Source of the DNA: Verticillium longisporum | Lineage: Eukaryota > Ascomycota > Sordariomycetes > Glomerellales > Plectosphaerellaceae | Direction: 5' to 3' | NCBI GenBank assembly: GCA_019188255.1 | Contig: JAETXT010000002.1 | Coordinates: forward strand, 248,001-312,000 | DNA: 64,000 nt | Part shown: positions 44,630 through 57,272 of the stretch, piece after piece | Layout of the letters: each line of letters opens with the position of its first letter | Numbering within the stretch: position 1 is the first letter of the stretch | Notes under the pieces: generated by a model | Told to the model about the DNA's origin: nothing | Databases searched by the model: none | Seen by the model: only the letters and a program-made list of their open reading frames with translations | Translations under genes and position numbers: made by a program

Positions 44630-47316
44630 TATCTAATTTATTTAGTTAATAATAAAGCTATTACGATAATTATTAGCCTACCTAAGACCTAGATTCCGTA
44701 GTATTAAGACGATTCGCTATTATTAAGCCCTAATATAACCCTCTTAGCTAAATTACTCCTTAACGAAGCTAGTTATTAAAGTACTAAAGCTCTTCTAGTA
44801 TATCTAAAGCTATTCCTAACCTCTACGACGTTAGAGTTAGCTTCGAGAAGCTAAATGCCCTCTTATAGTCTACTAATATCGTAAATATCGCTAAGATATT
44901 AAGGGCGAACTTATTAATAGTAGGATATACCTCTTAGCGGCCTAATTACTAAGTAATAAAGTCCTTAATAATAGAGTCCTATAAGAGATTAAGGCTAAGA
45001 TATTTATTAAGCTTAGAGTTAGGTACTAGAACTCTCTAATACTTATTCTATACTTAATTATCGAAGCTCGTCGGGGGCGCTATAGGCTAAAGGTCCTATA
45101 GCCGTTTAAAGCCGCCTTAGCTATAATCTCTTTAAAGATTCGAGGAGGATATAGAAGGAGAGTAATATTAGCGCTCCTATTATTAATAGAGGCCCTATTA
45201 TATATAATAAAGCTATATAAGCTATTCTAGGCTTAATTACTATATTTAAAGCTATTAATACCTAAGGCTAAGGTAGAGGATTATAGTAGCTATATAGAGA
45301 GAGGATTCCTTAAGCTTTATATAATATTAATTTAATTTCTATTATATATTAATAATAGATAGATAGAAATAGTAATATAAGTCTTTAATAAGGGCCTCGA
45401 AGCGCTATAGTATATCTATATATTTATTATATATATATTCTAGAAGTACTTAATTAATTAGAGGCAATATAAATCGTTTATTTTATTAATACTATACTTA
45501 CTTATAAGTATTTAAAGAAGTTTACTTTTCTTATTATTAGCTATTATTATTCGGATTATTAAAAAACGCCTTCTATTCCTCTATCCTCTCTAAGATATAC
45601 TCTATTCTAATAAGAACCTCCTAGAGAGTATTATAGCTCCTATCTTTATTCTATCCTTATATTTATATTATCTATCGATAAAGGGGCTTAAAAGTAATAT
45701 AAAGCTCTATTAAAAGGTACTAATCTTTAAAGAGGAGGTAATCTTTAATAGGAATTTACTTATAAAAGTCGACCTTATATATATTTCTAATTAAGAAGCC
45801 TTAAATATCGCTCTTCTTCTTTAAAGCTCGGTCGAATATTAGATATATTAAATTCTATTAAATCTCGTTATTTAATAATAACTAAAGCTCTATTATTATT
45901 TATTAATAGAGGAGGAACTCTTAATTTTAAGCTTCTTTTATTATAATATATTAGAAATACTTACTCTATTATAGAGAGGATCTTATTTATTTAATAATAT
46001 TATAAAGCTTTCCTATTAAGCCCTTTTTCTATTAGAGGTATAGGATATTATTAAGATTATCGCTATCTTTAAAAGACTAAGACTCCTACTTAAATATCTT
46101 ATTATCCTTATTATAGAGGAATATATAGCTAATAAAGTTAAATATATAATTATAATATTATAGTTAATATTTAATAATATCTTCTTTATATAATTTAGGA
46201 CGAAGAATATATAAGAGTTTATAAATATAAGTATCGTTTATTAAAATATTATTAGAGATTAGAATATTAATAAGATTAATAATATCCTAATTCCTAATAA
46301 TATTTATAATAGTATTAACTATAAAGGTATTTATATAAATACTTAGCTATTTATAAAATACTAGGAGATACTATTATTATTACCTTTAGCTATTAATATA
46401 ATATATAGATATCATAAATATCCTAAAGCGATTTAGAGAAGTCTAATAATCGTAAAAGAGATAAATATCTATTAAGGAAGTTTAAAGTTCTATTTATATC
46501 TATTTCTTCTTTTATATAAAGACTCGATTAAATCTTATATATAGACTCCTTTAATTCTAGAAGAGGTTATCGTATATATTCGGATTTAGATTTAATAGTA
46601 AATAATATAGGAATAGATTATTAAAAACGTTAAATAGTTAATTTATATTAATAATAAAGTTAAAGGCGAGCTCTTCTAGCCCTTCTATTTAAGCCCTTAA
46701 TAGAGTAATAGGATATTATAAATAAAGTAGAAGAGAAGTATCTAAAGAACTCTAGGAGATATCCTTTATTAAGGATCCCTCGAATATCCTATATCTCTTC
46801 CTTAAATAGAAGCTTAAAGAAGTTATTATAGAGGCTTTAAATAATATTAGATCCTATCTCTTATTATAGAGACTATAGATCTAGAAGCTCTTATTAAAGG
46901 TATTCCTTTTATTAAAGAGCTCTGCTATAAAGATCCTATAATCTTTAATCTAGCTTATATAGCCTCTAGAGCCCTTCTTTATAATAAGAATATTGAGGGT
47001 AAAATAGCGGCTATACTAAATAGCTATAAGGAGGTCGGGATCGGAATAATTTAATTCGGAGAGCTAAGCGTAAATAGAAGTAAAGGGGCGGGTTCTAAAG
47101 ATAATAAGAGATATATCGACGATAATAATAGTATAGGAATAGCCCTAAGGGCGTAAGAGCTATTATAGCGACGTTATAAGTAGGCTACGTTAATAGAATT
47201 ACTATATTAGTAGAATTACGACTTTAAAGGAATTACCTTAGGTTCTAATACCTTATATATATAAGTATAAGTATATTAAATAATATAAATAGAGTTTTCT
47301 TTATAGATATTAATAG

Positions 47317-47389
47317 AAGCTAGTAGCTTAATTAATTAGGATCTCTAATACCCTATTAGAGGCTATAGGTTCGAATCCTACTATTAGTA
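47317..47389 (+). other. tRNA-like relic with pol III A- and B-box motifs
   Basis: A consensus B box GGTTCGAATCC lies at 47368-47378. A degenerate A-box-like motif starts at 47324, exactly the 44-bp spacing found in tRNA genes. Between them CTCTAA...TTAGAG forms a perfect 6-bp hairpin around a 7-nt loop, where an anticodon arm belongs. The acceptor stem does not pair and the T stem has an A-C mismatch, so it is not a functional tRNA. It is probably a RIP-mutated tRNA or tRNA-derived SINE inside the old transposon. Confidence 0.35.
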
Positions 47390-47646
47390 TTATCGTATTA
47401 TTAATGAGAGACTCCTTCTTATTAATAGTACGACTTTTTAATTAATTGGATAGGCCTTTTTATAGGTCCTAGGGCTTAGAATAGCTATATTCTAGGCTTA
47501 AATATATATTTAAACGTTTACTAAATATTTAAATATCGAAATACTATAGATTTAGTTATTTAACTATAGGAAATCGGTCTATTTATTTAGCTATTTAATG
47601 ATTTAACTTATTATATTTAATTAGGGTGCATTACTACTTTTCATTA

Positions 47647-50600
47647 TGCTTTTAAACTATAAAATTTATATTCCCTTTAAGTGAAGATATAAAAGATTTC
47701 CTAGATTTCGCGTATATTAATCCTTTGGCCTTCGTCGTGGGGCTCCGAGGATTCAGAACTTGGCCTCCCGCTAGATGGGAGGGCCTCCTCTTATGTACCC
47801 ATCCATATAGAGTCTACATATCCTGACTCGTATCGCAGTCTAGGTAGGACGCTAAGAAGAAAATTGTCAGGCTATCCTCAACGAGCCGCCTGTCACTTGA
47901 GGTCCAGGCCCGAGGGTCCTGTGAAGCTTTGTTAACGTCTTGGCCCCTTGTTAAGACTCAATCAAAACGCTGTCCCCAGAATATATCTCATACATCAAAT
48001 CAATGGATCTATGACCAGCTTCTGTCTATTGTGCGAGTCTCTATAATAACCTTTGTAAAGTACCATCACAGGATAAGATATTATATTGCTACTTTTATCA
48101 GCTCACTGCCTCTAACCATGATTCGTAATTTTGAACTAGTCCCCAGACAAAAAGCATGGATTGGCATCTGGGAGTGCTCTCTGTTCCCTCTTCCGCTTGT
48201 GATCCCTGTTTGGGTTGTTGTTCTATGGCTGGAAGACGTACATCTTTGAAGGGTTCCAATTCGACTACTGGAGTTTAGCACGCAATTTAGAGTTCTTTAC
48301 GGATCAACAAGACACTTTTGCCCGAGGACAGTCTTTGGGGCAGCCCATCGAGTGCAACGCGCGGGCATCGAGTGCAATGCGCGGGCATCGAGTGCAATGC
48401 GCGGGCATCGAGTGCAACGCGCGGGCGTGGCTTCCAAGTGAGGAACAAGCTTTCGCTCTCAATGAACGAGTTCATGATCTGAGAGTTCGACTGCAAATTG
48501 CACTTAATAATGCACGATCCAAAGCAACGACGCGTCATGCCGTCTGTTCACTCATGCTTCCCAATGACGACTCCGGTTGAACATAGTGGCCGGGAACTTG
48601 TAGCCTCTTTACACATCCGGTGCATCGATTCGTCCCTGGCAGAAACTCTCTTTGCCAAACCTATGCTGCCTGTATTCAGACATTGGCCTCTGACAAGGTG
48701 ACCTGTCCGTAGCAGCAACTCTCAATGCGGCGCTGTCTATACATTGCGTTGCCGGCCCGAGTGGACCTGGCATGGGAGCTAGACCTTGCTGGAGAAGTCG
48801 CTGTGGTACTGGTAACGTGTATGGTGATGTACCGCATCCCGGCGGCGAATGCGGCAGGGAAAATACAGGTGGCGCGGTCGCCTGCTGCCGGCTAATATCC
48901 CACGACCACGCCAGGGATGGCACTGACCGGCTGGAGGAATCGATGCCCACAACTTGTTTCCTTTCTCTTGATAGGCTTGTCTTGACGGCTTGAGGTGCAG
49001 GTTGGCACCCACCAGACAGCCCATTGTCGTACCCAAAACGAGTGTGAAATGCTTGGGTAAGGCTTGTTTCATTCAAGACTCTGGTCGGGCTACAGTAATC
49101 TTGGCGTGAATCTAGGAACCCAACTACATGTCATTGCCCCCAGTTGATCTGTGAGAAGGGCTCGTTGCGCACGCGGACACACGCCTGCTCGGGCTTACCT
49201 CTTTCGTTCCACGACAGTATGTCAAGTCAGCCGATTCTGTGCTTTGTGACTGACCGGGGCTTTCTCGGACCTTCGAGCTCCTCTTGTGGCGCATAAATAT
49301 CATTGTGACCCAACGACTGGCTCAGATGTCGTCTGTCCGGAATGGCGGGTGTGTTGTATGGCTCTCTGAAGCACCTAAGCCGACCTGTGGTTTCCGCTTT
49401 CTCTGACCACACACCATCCCGCTTTTGGACCCGACCCGGGCGCCGTAGTTGCCACAACGCCTTGCTGCATGAAGTGCCGAAAGACGCACCCCGGCTCAGA
49501 GGTGCGCCGTTGATCTAAGCGGGCTGGGCCTCGATCTGCAGCACGGGTGGAGTCTGATCTTAACAGCCGCGCGCGCATTGGGATCTTACAAGAAACGATC
49601 TATGAAGTTGCTGTCAACTGGAGACGCCGAAACTGTTTGTTCATGCAACACCCTGTGCAGTGCATTTCTTCAGTTGTGTCATTCGGTGCAGTCCTTCGGG
49701 CTTTGACACTAATACGAAAGGCCAGACAGAGAAGGTCGCTTGATTGCTGGTGGATTTGCTACGAGAGGCCGTGCCACCCTCCTTGTCAAGTATGACATCC
49801 CGAGGCATCCGAGTCCTACTCAGAGGCCTTGAAGCAGCCAACGATGCCCCTCCTCCGCCATGCACTTCACTGCCGTGCGTTCCGGCGCACCACTCGGACA
49901 CGTAGCACCACTTTCCCATTGGCAGTAAGGTGCAATGGATTGTCGAGGGTGCGCCAGAAGCTCCAATATCAGCACACAACTGCACCAAACCACATGCCGC
50001 CGCCCAACCACTTGAGGTCTCACACGACGGGCTCAAAGTCGAATAGGGCCTGCAAGCCACCGATCAACTAGAGCACCTGAGCTACCGGGCCCCACGTTTC
50101 TGATGCGGCCCGTATACTTTCGTGGCTCGTTGGGCTTCGAGTAGGGATGTCCCTGATGTCTGTTCCGTCGAATCAACCAATACAAAACTCCAGGATAAAT
50201 TGCTTTGCTTTTATCCGGCTCTTACACCTGCTCCATTGTTTCTGATGTTCTTTTGTCGGTCGACATCAGCCGCCAAGACTCCCAGGGCCTGTCAGTGGGA
50301 CGACGCCGGCCGTCTCGGACATTGTCAGATATCCTAGCCGGCTCACAACACCATACCCTCAGCTGTCAGATGGCATGCGTGATTAGGAGTTAGACGGTAT
50401 GAGTACCTTCCAGGCAGCATGCTTTCTCCGGACATCACGTTGATCGCCACTTCGCCCCGACTTACCGGGTGCCTGTCACGATGTCCGGGACAGAACTGAC
50501 CTGCGTAGTCACATTTCCTTGACCGCTCCAGCTTTGCCACTTGCCGCCCCGTCTTTTGTGGGGTGCAGGTCTCTAACAATGGTGTTCCAGTGCAGGCTCC

Positions 50601-51696
50601 ATCGTGAACGTTCCGCGGAACCCAAATTAGCTTGCGTGATCAATACGCCTCCCTCGCCGTCTTTCCGCAAGCTTGGACTTGTGCAGCAGGATGGCTTTTC
50701 GATAGCGGCACAAAAGTTTCAACACTTTAGAATCCCATTGCACGTTCAGGTATCCTGGGATGCGAGCCTGGGCCGGGATCCCGCTGGAGATGGGCTCCTA
50801 ATTCCCCTTAGATCTCGAGAGATCTGACACCTGACACCTGACCTGATGAAAGGGTTCCAACTCTGCATTCCGTGACAATTTGGTGTATTGAAGCCACGAA
50901 CATATTCACGACTCTTGTTATCTGATCTAATTTCCCAGGTCTGGAAGAGATTTACAAAGCCTTTGTTGTCAAAGCTCGATGACCCTGCCGTAGGAAGGCG
51001 ACGGCTTTCAAATACCTTAACTCCATGTGCTCCAGAAGTATCTTCATGAGGCTTTTCTTATAAATAAATTGCATGATCCAGAAAGCGCAAAACCCTCCGC
51101 TCGTGGCTTTATGATGAGGTGCAGTTGATGTGGATTTCCCCGCCGAGACCGTGCCGTGCTACTACATGCGGAACCCCGTTCGTGCGGCGCCTGACTCGGC
51201 CATGCAAGGCAGCCTCGCTTCCAGGATATTACAGACCCTGTGCCGCTGGCAAAAACCGTCAGGCGGGACGCCAGAAAAGGGTGTCCTCGAAGTGGTTAGC
51301 CCATTGTCATCGGTCCCGTACGGCTAAGATCCAGAGAACTTCTGCTGGGGGTTGGCGGCTGAAGCCCCTTGCTACCCCTGGAAGTTACCCCTCGTTCGAA
51401 CACCAGATTACCTTGTGCAAGGCTAGGCGGAAAGGAGATACACTGGAACCGGAGGAGAGGGGTACAGCAACCATGTATCGGAGCGTGGGCCCGATGAGGC
51501 GAGCTCTGGATATCGTTCTGGCTGATGGGACATAAAACCCCGTCGACAGACGATGCTCTCGGGCAGCTCTGATGACCCCTTGCGAACGGTCTTCAGTCAC
51601 CTTTAAGGACAATCTGGTTCCTTCCCCGGCCATCTTTTCAATTTTCACTAACTTCCAACACCCACTCAGCAACGTACCCGCTGCTCAACCGCAAAG
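47647..51696. other. gene-poor spacer, degenerate
   Basis: 4 kb of normal GC content beyond the first 100 bp, with no ORF that shows a domain or continuous coding bias. It includes a 20-bp tandem array (48346-48425). The last 300 bp before the sugar transporter are C/T-rich, as for a promoter and 5' UTR. ORFs of 130-155 codons (48609-49076, 49641-50060, 51119-51535) are not supported. Confidence 0.4.
48346..48425. repeat. 20-bp tandem repeat, four copies
   Basis: Four consecutive copies of CATCGAGTGCAAYGCGCGGG, differing only at the Y position (C, T, T, C). No gene spans it. It is a minisatellite in spacer DNA. Confidence 0.95.
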
Positions 51697-53424
51697 ATGG
51701 TACCCAAGCTGAAGACTGACCAGCAAGTGGCGGACAACATTCAGATTGCCCAGGCCGAAGCACCTCGCTTTGAAAAGGTGCAATGGACAAAGGAACCTCA
51801 TCTACGCAAGCTCTACTTCCTCACCATCTTTCTCATGGTAGCATCCGCGACCACTGGCTACGATGGAATGCTCGTCAATACCTCACAGATGATGAAGCAG
51901 TTTGCGGATTATTTCGGAGAAGGCGTCACCAATAACAACAAGCTGGGCATTCTTATCAACATGTTCAACATTGGTAGCATCATTTCGTTCTTCATCACTC
52001 CCTACATTGCGGATCACTATGGTCGTAAGACCGCCATCTTCATCGGTTGCTTGTTCATGATCCTTGGAGGATTCTTAGGCGCCTTTTCGAATGGCTGGGG
52101 CAGTAAGTGGATTGAGCTGAATTAGAGACGAGAATTGAAGACTAATGAGTTTCCCAGTGTACATTGGTGGTCGTTTTGTTCTTGGTTTTGGCAACTCTCT
52201 GGCACAGATGTCGTCCCCTCTCCTTCTCACGGAGATCTGTCACCCTCAGCACCGCGGCCCTGTCACGGCAGTGTACAACTGTCTCTGGAATCTAGGCTCT
52301 CTCGTCGTCTCTTCGATAGGCTGGGGTACAGCTTACATAGATGGCAACTGGTCATGGCGTTCCATCACTCTACTCCAGATCACCCCATCTGTCATGCAGA
52401 TTTGCGGCCTGTGGTGGATCCCCGAGTCGCCGCGTTACCTCATGAACATGGACCGCCACGAAGATGCCCTGGCCATGTTGACCAAGTGGCACGGAGGAGG
52501 AGATGTCAACAACTCTACCGTCCAGTTCCAGTACCGCGAAATCAAGGAAACGATGCGCTTGGAAAAGGAAGCAGACAAGGCCACCACGTACGCCGATTTC
52601 CTCAGGACCAAGGGAAACCGGTGGCGATTGGCCATTGTCATCTCCCTCGGTGTCATCTCCCAGTACTCTGGTAACGCGCTCTTTTCGAACTACATGAACA
52701 CCATCTACGAAGGTGCTGGGATTACGAACCAGAACCAGAAGCTCGCCATGTCGACCGGCAAGGCAGTTCTTGACCTGGGTTGTGCCATTGCCGCTGCGCT
52801 GACGGTTGACTACTTTGGACGCCGACCCCTCTTCCTGGTCTCCATCACGGGCATGGTTGTCAACTTTGTTTGCTGGACAATCACCGGTGCGATTTACGAA
52901 AACTCGAACGAGAATAACTCGGCAGCTGGATACACTCAGCTCGTCTTTATCTGGATCTTCGGCATCTTCTACGATATCGGGTTCTCGGGTCTGCTCATCG
53001 CCTATGCCCTCGAGGTCTTGCCTTTCCACCTTCGCGCTAAGGGCATGATGATCATGAATATTACCGTCCAGGCCATCCTGGCTCTCAGCAAGTAAGAAAT
53101 GCACTTTATCTACGCGATGCGTGGGCATGTCCACTAACCCCGCTCTATAGCCAAACCAACAAGATCGCCTGGGACAATCTCCCCAACCACTGGAACTTCA
53201 TGTTGTTCTATACGCTCTGGGACTTCTGTGAGCTCGTCTTTGTGTATTTCTTCTACGTCGAGACCAAGGGTCCGACCCTCGAGGAGATTGCTCGCATCTT
53301 TGACGGCGACGATGCCATTGCCCACGTCGACATGAACCAGGTCGAGAAGGAGATTCACGCGGGCGAGCACCTTGAAGATGACATCAACGTCCACGCCGTC
53401 GACAACGAGAAGTCGCGTGTTTGA
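51697..53424 (+). CDS. MFS sugar transporter (sugar porter family, 537 aa)
   Basis: Plasma-membrane proton-coupled sugar uptake protein. Exons are 51697-52102, 52158-53091 and 53151-53424, with introns of 55 and 59 bp. The joins give NGWGMYIGGRF and ALSNQTNKIAWDN. Sugar-porter landmarks: TTGYDGMLVN in TM1, DHYGRKTAIF in loop 2-3, GGRFVLGFGNSLAQMSSPLL, PESPRYLMNMDRHEDAL after TM6, DYFGRRPLFL in loop 8-9, and FFYVETKGPTLEEIARIF after TM12. Twelve hydrophobic segments fit. The general pattern resembles fungal lactose-permease-like and hexose-permease-like porters; the substrate (disaccharide, hexose or pentose) cannot be fixed. The N- and C-terminal tails are hydrophilic and cytosolic. No catabolic gene is next to it. 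Confidence 0.94.
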
Positions 53425-53784
53425 GCACCGGGTGTGGTGGATAATTTGTAACCTGTGCAAGGGATGTGGGATGCGACGTGGGTCAAGAAACCCTGAACGG
53501 AGATGATGTCCCTTTCCAGTCCGGTCTTTATTACAGAGCAGATCCTGTTTGCTGGAGGTATGGAGTAGGAGGAACGAGGCTAGGTCTTGAACCTGGTCTG
53601 ACTGAACTGGGCGGGCTCTGGTATTGGCAGATATAATGATGCCGAAGGCTTGCTTTCCCGTCGTTCTCCAAAAGGCCTGTAATTGATTGTTATCCTTCTG
53701 CTCATCTGATCACACTATGAATGACGAGATGGAATTTCTCGCCCTCCTGACGAAACAACCATTGAAAAAATGACAAGTTTGAAT

Positions 53785-54254
53785 TAGGCTTAGGAATACC
53801 CAAAGATTTTGACCCATTAGGTACCCAGAAGCTTAGCGTAAAAACCCAAAGCCTAGAAAACCCAGTACTCCACTACCTATCTAGGTTTTTAGGCTAAAAT
53901 AGGTTACCTAGAAAAAAACCTAAACCTAAGTAGGTAATAGGGCCTAAGTTATTTTAGGTCTTACGATAGTAATATTATTATATATATATTAGAGTACTTT
54001 ATACTCTATCTAATGCTCTATTAATATAATATCCTAAGGGCTAGAATCGGGTACGGGCTATATATAGACCCCTAGCTTCTACCTAGAGAGAACCTATAGG
54101 CTAAAATAGGCAACCTAGAAAAAACCTAGAAATTTCTATAGGTTTTTTAGGCTACCCATTTCAACCTATAGGTTCTCTCTAGGCAACCTAGAGAACCCAA
54201 ATATCCACTCCCCTATAATACCTAAACGCGACTATTTGGGTATTCCTAAGCCTA
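53785..54254. mobile_element. hAT-like MITE, 470 bp, with 8-bp target duplication
   Basis: Terminal inverted repeats TAGGCTTAGGAATACCCA match perfectly at both ends and extend about two bases further. Perfect 8-bp direct repeats GTTTGAAT flank the element (53777-53784 and 54255-54262), the duplication size of hAT transposons. The interior is A/T-rich, has no ORF, and is built from repeated and inverted copies of ACCTAG and ACCTATAGG-like blocks able to fold into hairpins. It is therefore non-autonomous. No second copy is seen in this window. Confidence 0.85.
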
Positions 54255-54262
54255 GTTTGAAT

Positions 54263-57200
54263 AGTCAAGGAGATTTGAAAAGAGATTCATGCGATTCCCG
54301 AGGGGAGCATGGGTTAAGATCTTGCCTAGCCCTAGGAATTTCTATTAAGTATCCCGGTTGGGCATTAGCTCACGAAATAGCACGACACGGTTCTGCCCGA
54401 TAGTCAGTTCCTCATCCACAAGCGTTCGGACCACTACTCGCTCCAGCCAGCAGTGGCGATGAGTCAAGATGGTGGGTTTCCTCGAGCTTCTGTTCTAGTT
54501 TTACGATGCAGCAGAACGATCCAGGTTTGATATTTGCGACTAGACCTCCACTCAAAGATAACATGGCATGACGACCAGCGCCAAATTGGTCGCAAGGGGA
54601 GTATGGAATGACGCGTACCAAAGGCGACAGAAGCGTCCAGGTTTACAGGTCACCATTGCTAAAGCGACTCATAGTATCTTGCGCATCGCGGAAAAGCAGC
54701 AAGAGACGCGAGGTGACTTCAAGGTCGAGCGAAAGTGTATCAGACGCTACAATCTCCAGCTTCCAGAGCCATCTTTGGGCTATCTCCATTCATGTACTTC
54801 TGAATAAAGTACTGCTGCTCCCTCAGATCACGACTACGCTACCAAAGGTTCTTTCTAGTCTTCGAAATGGACGTTGGCCACATGACGATATGTACTTGAC
54901 AGAAGTGCAAGGATCCCCGCTCATGTTGTGAATAGCAGCCCCTTGGTGCTGGCTGAAGTCATGCAGCGAGAAGATGAAGAAGAGTGTGAAGTCGTTGGTC
55001 TCCGCAAGAACCCAATTAACGTCAAATGTTTACCCTGGTAGTTACCTCCCTAGTCAAGGGGTGGTGCTCAAGGCGATTCACCTCAATGCCCTGCCATCTA
55101 CCGAGTCTTGCTGATAGCCTCCAGCAGGTTAGCGGCCTGACTGCCATCCTGCAAAGGCTCGGCTTTGATGTATCGGTAGTGGCAGGCCCGGGTGTCGGAT
55201 GTTGTGCTCTCTTCCTAGGCATATCAATATTTTCCGCCGGAGGAGCCGGTGACCGCAGATGACATGACGAACGAGTGCTTGCGTTGCCGGTTGGTCGGCC
55301 CTCTTCTGCCCGACTCTCAGGATTCGCTAAATGATCCGGCCTCGGAGGCTCATGGTGAGGAAACTAGTTTGGGCTCGGGTTTGTTGGACGGTTCGTCGCG
55401 CCATCACGCGCTGGCTCCTGGTTGGGGTTGGGTTCGGCGCGCGTCGACGCCAAGCTACAAGTCGAATCGAGCAGCCACGATTATGTAAGGCAGCAACCAT
55501 CCAGGTTTCTCTTCTCACCTTGTGAAAACTCTGGCTACCTGCCCGGAAGATGCTTCTTGCGCAGACAGAAGTGACATCTAATGAGCCAACTGTTACGTCG
55601 GAACTCCATTGATCAACCATCCGAATACAACATTTCCATCTTTATCAAGGCTACGATAATCATCACGACTTCATGGCGTCGATCGGGACCCGTTGCTCGG
55701 ACACCTCGACCAAGGACATCCAATCACTTCCTCTCGGGGCCTGGCGCTGCCCATGTCCAGACCCTCCATGGACCGAAAGCCCCTCGACCGATCTTCTTCC
55801 GCGTATCACTGGCTGCGCAATCCTCTTCGACGAGCATCCAGACATCTCGAAGCACTCGACTCCGGTTGCCGGGGCCCCTTGCTTTCGTGCCCTCTGACAG
55901 GTCCATTTTGCGGGGAAGCCCCCAGCAACCCTCAACCGCAAACAGCCACGCCAGGCGCCGGCCCTCTGCTAGCGTGCTCAAGAGAAGCTTACTCGACAGC
56001 GTGGCCGATCAGCGATGGGGGGGTTCCTGGGCGATCTCTTGGCCCCGGCGGTCGCCCCCTGCTTCCCGCAGTTCGACCCCTGTCGAGCCGACGGATGACG
56101 GGATTGGCAGACGTTTGTTCCAGTTGGACAACAAAGAAACACAGCTGGACACAGCCTTCCGTCTGCTTTCTTTTGCGTGTTTGTTTTCCGTGTTTCGAGG
56201 GGCTTTCCAGTGCTACGATCAGCCTCCCCAGTGCCTTTGAGCACCTCTGAACTGGTGCTGATGTGGACTTTTGCCAGGCTTTCAGGCTAGGGGTTGGTGT
56301 CTTGATACCCAGCCTCGAGTGGATGGACGGTACCACTGGCGTCGTGCGACGAGTCCAAAGTTACCTTTTTGCAAAGCCTCCCATCTCCTCCCTGGCAGCT
56401 GCCGTAAACCAGATGGCTGAGAAAAGTCCTGCTGATGCGTGCGATTGGGTTGCATGACTGGCGCTGTATGCAGCAGCAGATCGCCTGCTGTGCCAACCAA
56501 CCTCCGCAACACTTTTCTGGCAAATCCAGAGGCTGCCCTAGATGCACGCTAACGCATGCTAGGCCCTCGTGCAACGACAGAAGGCTTTCGAGATCACAGA
56601 TGGCGGCTCCCAAGTGGATGGCTAGTTCGGGGTTCGACGGCGGCCTACGCCCCGCCACCTCTCCCTGACGACCGGGCACACCTCAACGTCAAACAAGCCA
56701 CGCTCCGCCTGGCGGATACTTCTTCCAAACCACGCATAGTCGAACAACCACTTGCCGTTCGGAACTTCGAGGCCAGCTGTCTCTTGACGTCAAAGTCCGT
56801 CCATCGGTCCTTTCCAAGATGGCCGGTCATCCCCCCAACCACCATGACTGCCCGGCCAACCATCCCAGCCATCAGTCCAGCCAGCTCTAGCAGCTTCTTG
56901 GAGGGGCTTTCGCATGAGCTGGGGTCTGCTCTCCCCTCGGTGATGACGAGATTGGGAAACCCAATCCTTCCCAGTGTCGTGATGTGCGGCTGTCATTCGT
57001 CGACTCTTGGGATGGTCCCAACCCCTTGCCCACCCTACCTTAGCCACCTGGACTCCCTACCCACTTGGACTGCCGATCCAGCCCCTGACACCAGAGTTGG
57101 TGAGAGGCCACGGAAACATAAAACGACTCCCTGTCTGCGTCTTTCCTCCAGATCAGACTTCCTCCCAACTGCTCCAGTTCATCTATCACTATCGCTTGAA

Positions 57201-57272
57201 ACGTAGAACGCCCCGAGACGTCTACCTTCCGTCGTTACTTGGTACTTCGAAACATTCGCTTCACAGCACATC
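54263..57272. other. intergenic region upstream of the PIR gene
   Basis: 3 kb with no recognised gene. Overlapping frames of 140-220 codons (55581-56250 in two frames, 56556-57206) are rich in Pro/Ser/Arg, lack domains and look like chance frames in GC-rich DNA. The 200 bp before 57273 are C/T-rich, consistent with a promoter and leader. The 53425-53784 stretch before the MITE is the transporter's 3' UTR and spacer. Confidence 0.4.

Larger units (their letters stand above)
42670..47636. mobile_element. RIP-degraded DNA transposon (about 3.1 kb of its own sequence plus a nested element)
   Basis: The ends are imperfect inverted repeats: left GTACTGCACCCCGACTAAAT; right, read inward, TAGTAATGCACCCTAATTAA. 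The differences are largely C-to-T and G-to-A. Identical 10-bp direct repeats CTTTTCATTA flank it at 42660-42669 and 47637-47646, consistent with a target duplication. A duplication of 9-10 bp with long degenerate ends is most like a Mutator-type (MULE) element, but no transposase survives. The interior (44632-47600) is extremely A/T-rich, full of stops in all frames and nearly devoid of CA and TG dinucleotides while CG remains. That is the signature of CpA-directed repeat-induced point mutation on both strands. A Fot1/pogo element is inserted at 42770-44629. Confidence 0.7.

Noticed and set aside
50030..50094. tRNA-like sequence on the minus strand (GGTAGCTCAGGTGC and a TATTCGACTT-like B box)
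   Set aside because: The B box has two mismatches at invariant positions and the arms do not fold. At best an old remnant, so not called.
51345..51454. CreA-type SYGGRG hexamers (51345-51350 and 51449-51454) upstream of the transporter
   Set aside because: The degenerate hexamer is expected about twice per 600 bp by chance, so these two sites carry no weight alone.
51119..51535. 138-codon ORF just upstream of the sugar transporter
   Set aside because: No recognisable domain and overlapping frames. More likely promoter and leader DNA.
55581..56250. Two overlapping 185-219-codon ORFs on the plus strand
   Set aside because: Both are Pro/Ser/Arg-rich in different frames of the same GC-rich DNA. 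Neither shows a motif or intron continuity.
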